In this document: positions 5,390 through 6,249 of the stretch, in pieces
How the letters are laid out: each line of letters begins with the position of its first letter
Numbering within the stretch: position 1 is the first letter of the stretch
DNA from: Armatimonadetes bacterium UBA5419
GTDB lineage: Bacteria > Armatimonadota > UBA10988
Length of the DNA: 6,249 nucleotides
NCBI GenBank assembly: GCA_002409445.1
Contig: DHNJ01000131.1
Span: 1-6,249 of the forward strand
Direction of reading: 5' to 3'
Translations under genes and position numbers: made by a program
The notes under the pieces: model-generated
The model's database searches: none
What the model was told of the DNA's origin: nothing
Seen by the model: only the letters and a program-made list of their open reading frames with translations

Positions 5390-6249
5390 AAGCCCAGCTC
5401 GCGGACCAGGATGCCCATGTCTTTGTCGCCGCGCCCGCTCAGGTTGACCAGCACCTCACCGCCCGGCCCCAGCTCCCGCGCGACCTTCAGCGCCCCTGAC
5501 AGCGCATGCGCCGACTCCAAGGCAGGGATGATGCCCTCCACTCGTGCCAACAACCGCGTCGCCTCGAGCGCCTCCGCGTCGGTCGCCGCCATGTACGAGG
5601 CCAGGCCCGCGTCGAGCAGGTAGCTGTGCTCCGGCCCCACACCAGGGTAATCCAGGCCGGCGGAGACCGAGTGCGTCTCGGCGATCTGACCCGCCTCGTC
5701 GTCCAGCAGGTAGCTGCGTGAGCCATGCAGGACGCCGGGCGAGCCGAGCGTCAGCGTCGCCGCGTGAGCGCCGGTGTCCAAGCCGCGACCGCCAGCCTCG
5801 ACACCGATCAGCCGCACGCCCGGTGCGTCCTGTACGAAGGCGTGGAACAGGCCGATGGCGTTGGACCCACCGCCCACACAGGCCATGACCGCATCGGGCA
5901 GCCGGCCGGTCCACTCGAGGTACTGGGCCCGCGCCTCGCGGCCGATGACCGCCTGCAGGTCACGCACGATCAGCGGAAACGGGTGCGGGCCGGCGGCGGT
6001 GCCAAAGACGTAGTGGGTGTCCTCGACGTTCGTCACCCAGTCGCGGAAGGCCTCGTTGATCGCCGCCTTGAGCGTCCGGCTACCGACGTCGACGGCGTGC
6101 ACCTCGGCGCCAAGCAGCCGCATGCGCGAGACGTTCAGCGCCTGCCGCTCGCAGTCCAAGCCGCCCATGTAGATGATACAGGGCAGCCCGAACAGCGCCG
6201 CCGCGGTCGCCGTGGCCACCCCATGCTGGCCCGCGCCGGTCTCGGCGAT
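5386..6249 (-). CDS. trpB: Tryptophan synthase beta subunit (N-terminus outside window)
   Basis: TrpB condenses indole with L-serine to make L-tryptophan using pyridoxal phosphate. The reading frame is open to the window edge, and 287 C-terminal residues are visible. They begin with the hallmark IAETGAGQHG, whose glutamate (visible residue 3) matches the catalytic E109 of E. coli, so about 106 residues, including the PLP-binding lysine, lie to the right of the window. Other motifs are ERQALNV (34-40), GGGSNAIG cradling the PLP phosphate (126-133), GLDYPGVGPEHSYL (198-211), EGIIPALESAHA (238-249) and NLSGRGDKD with the serine near the PLP ring nitrogen (269-277). The pattern is that of the classical TrpB1 partner of TrpA, not the stand-alone TrpB2. 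The GTG at 6219 is internal, not a start. The TGA stop overlaps the first trpA GTG by four bases, typical of translationally coupled trpBA. Confidence 0.97.
   Translation of the reverse strand: MAETGAGQHGVATATAAALFGLPCIIYMGGLDCERQALNVSRMRLLGAEVHAVDVGSRTLKAAINEAFRDWVTNVEDTHYVFGTAAGPHPFPLIVRDLQAVIGREARAQYLEWTGRLPDAVMACVGGGSNAIGLFHAFVQDAPGVRLIGVEAGGRGLDTGAHAATLTLGSPGVLHGSRSYLLDDEAGQIAETHSVSAGLDYPGVGPEHSYLLDAGLASYMAATDAEALEATRLLARVEGIIPALESAHALSGALKVARELGPGGEVLVNLSGRGDKDMGILVRELGL

Noticed and set aside
4559..5623. 354-codon open frame on + opposite trpA and the end of trpB
   Set aside because: Antisense shadow of the tryptophan synthase genes; Arg/Gln-rich translation without domain features.

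Overview
This window comes from a visibly GC-rich bacterial chromosome. Third codon positions are mostly G or C, and long spurious open frames appear on the strand opposite every real gene. All three stop codons are used normally (TAA, TAG, TGA). There is no transposase, integrase, tRNA, rRNA or CRISPR array, and base composition does not break anywhere, so this looks like ordinary vertically inherited core genome. The protein styles make me lean toward an environmental Chloroflexota-type bacterium, but that is an impression, not something the window proves.

The left third is read on the + strand. It starts inside a gene whose visible C-terminus is a CBM9-like carbohydrate-binding domain (to 574). 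A 53-base gap follows, then a complete glucose-6-phosphate isomerase gene, pgi (628-2031).

The right two thirds are read on the - strand as a compact series. In transcription order these are trpB (running off the right edge), trpA, a deoC-like aldolase, recO and a secreted alpha/beta hydrolase. trpB and trpA overlap by four bases (GTGA) and supply the last step of tryptophan synthesis. An 88-base gap, the only sizeable one on this strand, separates trpA from deoC. deoC overlaps recO by 14 bases, and recO is followed 33 bases later by the hydrolase. The two strands converge exactly: one CTAG at 2028-2031 supplies the TAG stop of both pgi and the hydrolase, so there is no room for a terminator between them.

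I see no evidence of a new multi-gene system. The points worth a second look are in individual proteins. The DeoC-like protein keeps the Schiff-base chemistry residues but has lost two phosphate-pocket residues, and it carries an unusual acidic/poly-arginine/acidic tail. RecO has a CxxC...HxxH arrangement where many RecO proteins have four cysteines. trpA has two competing start codons, and the internal one fits the family better.
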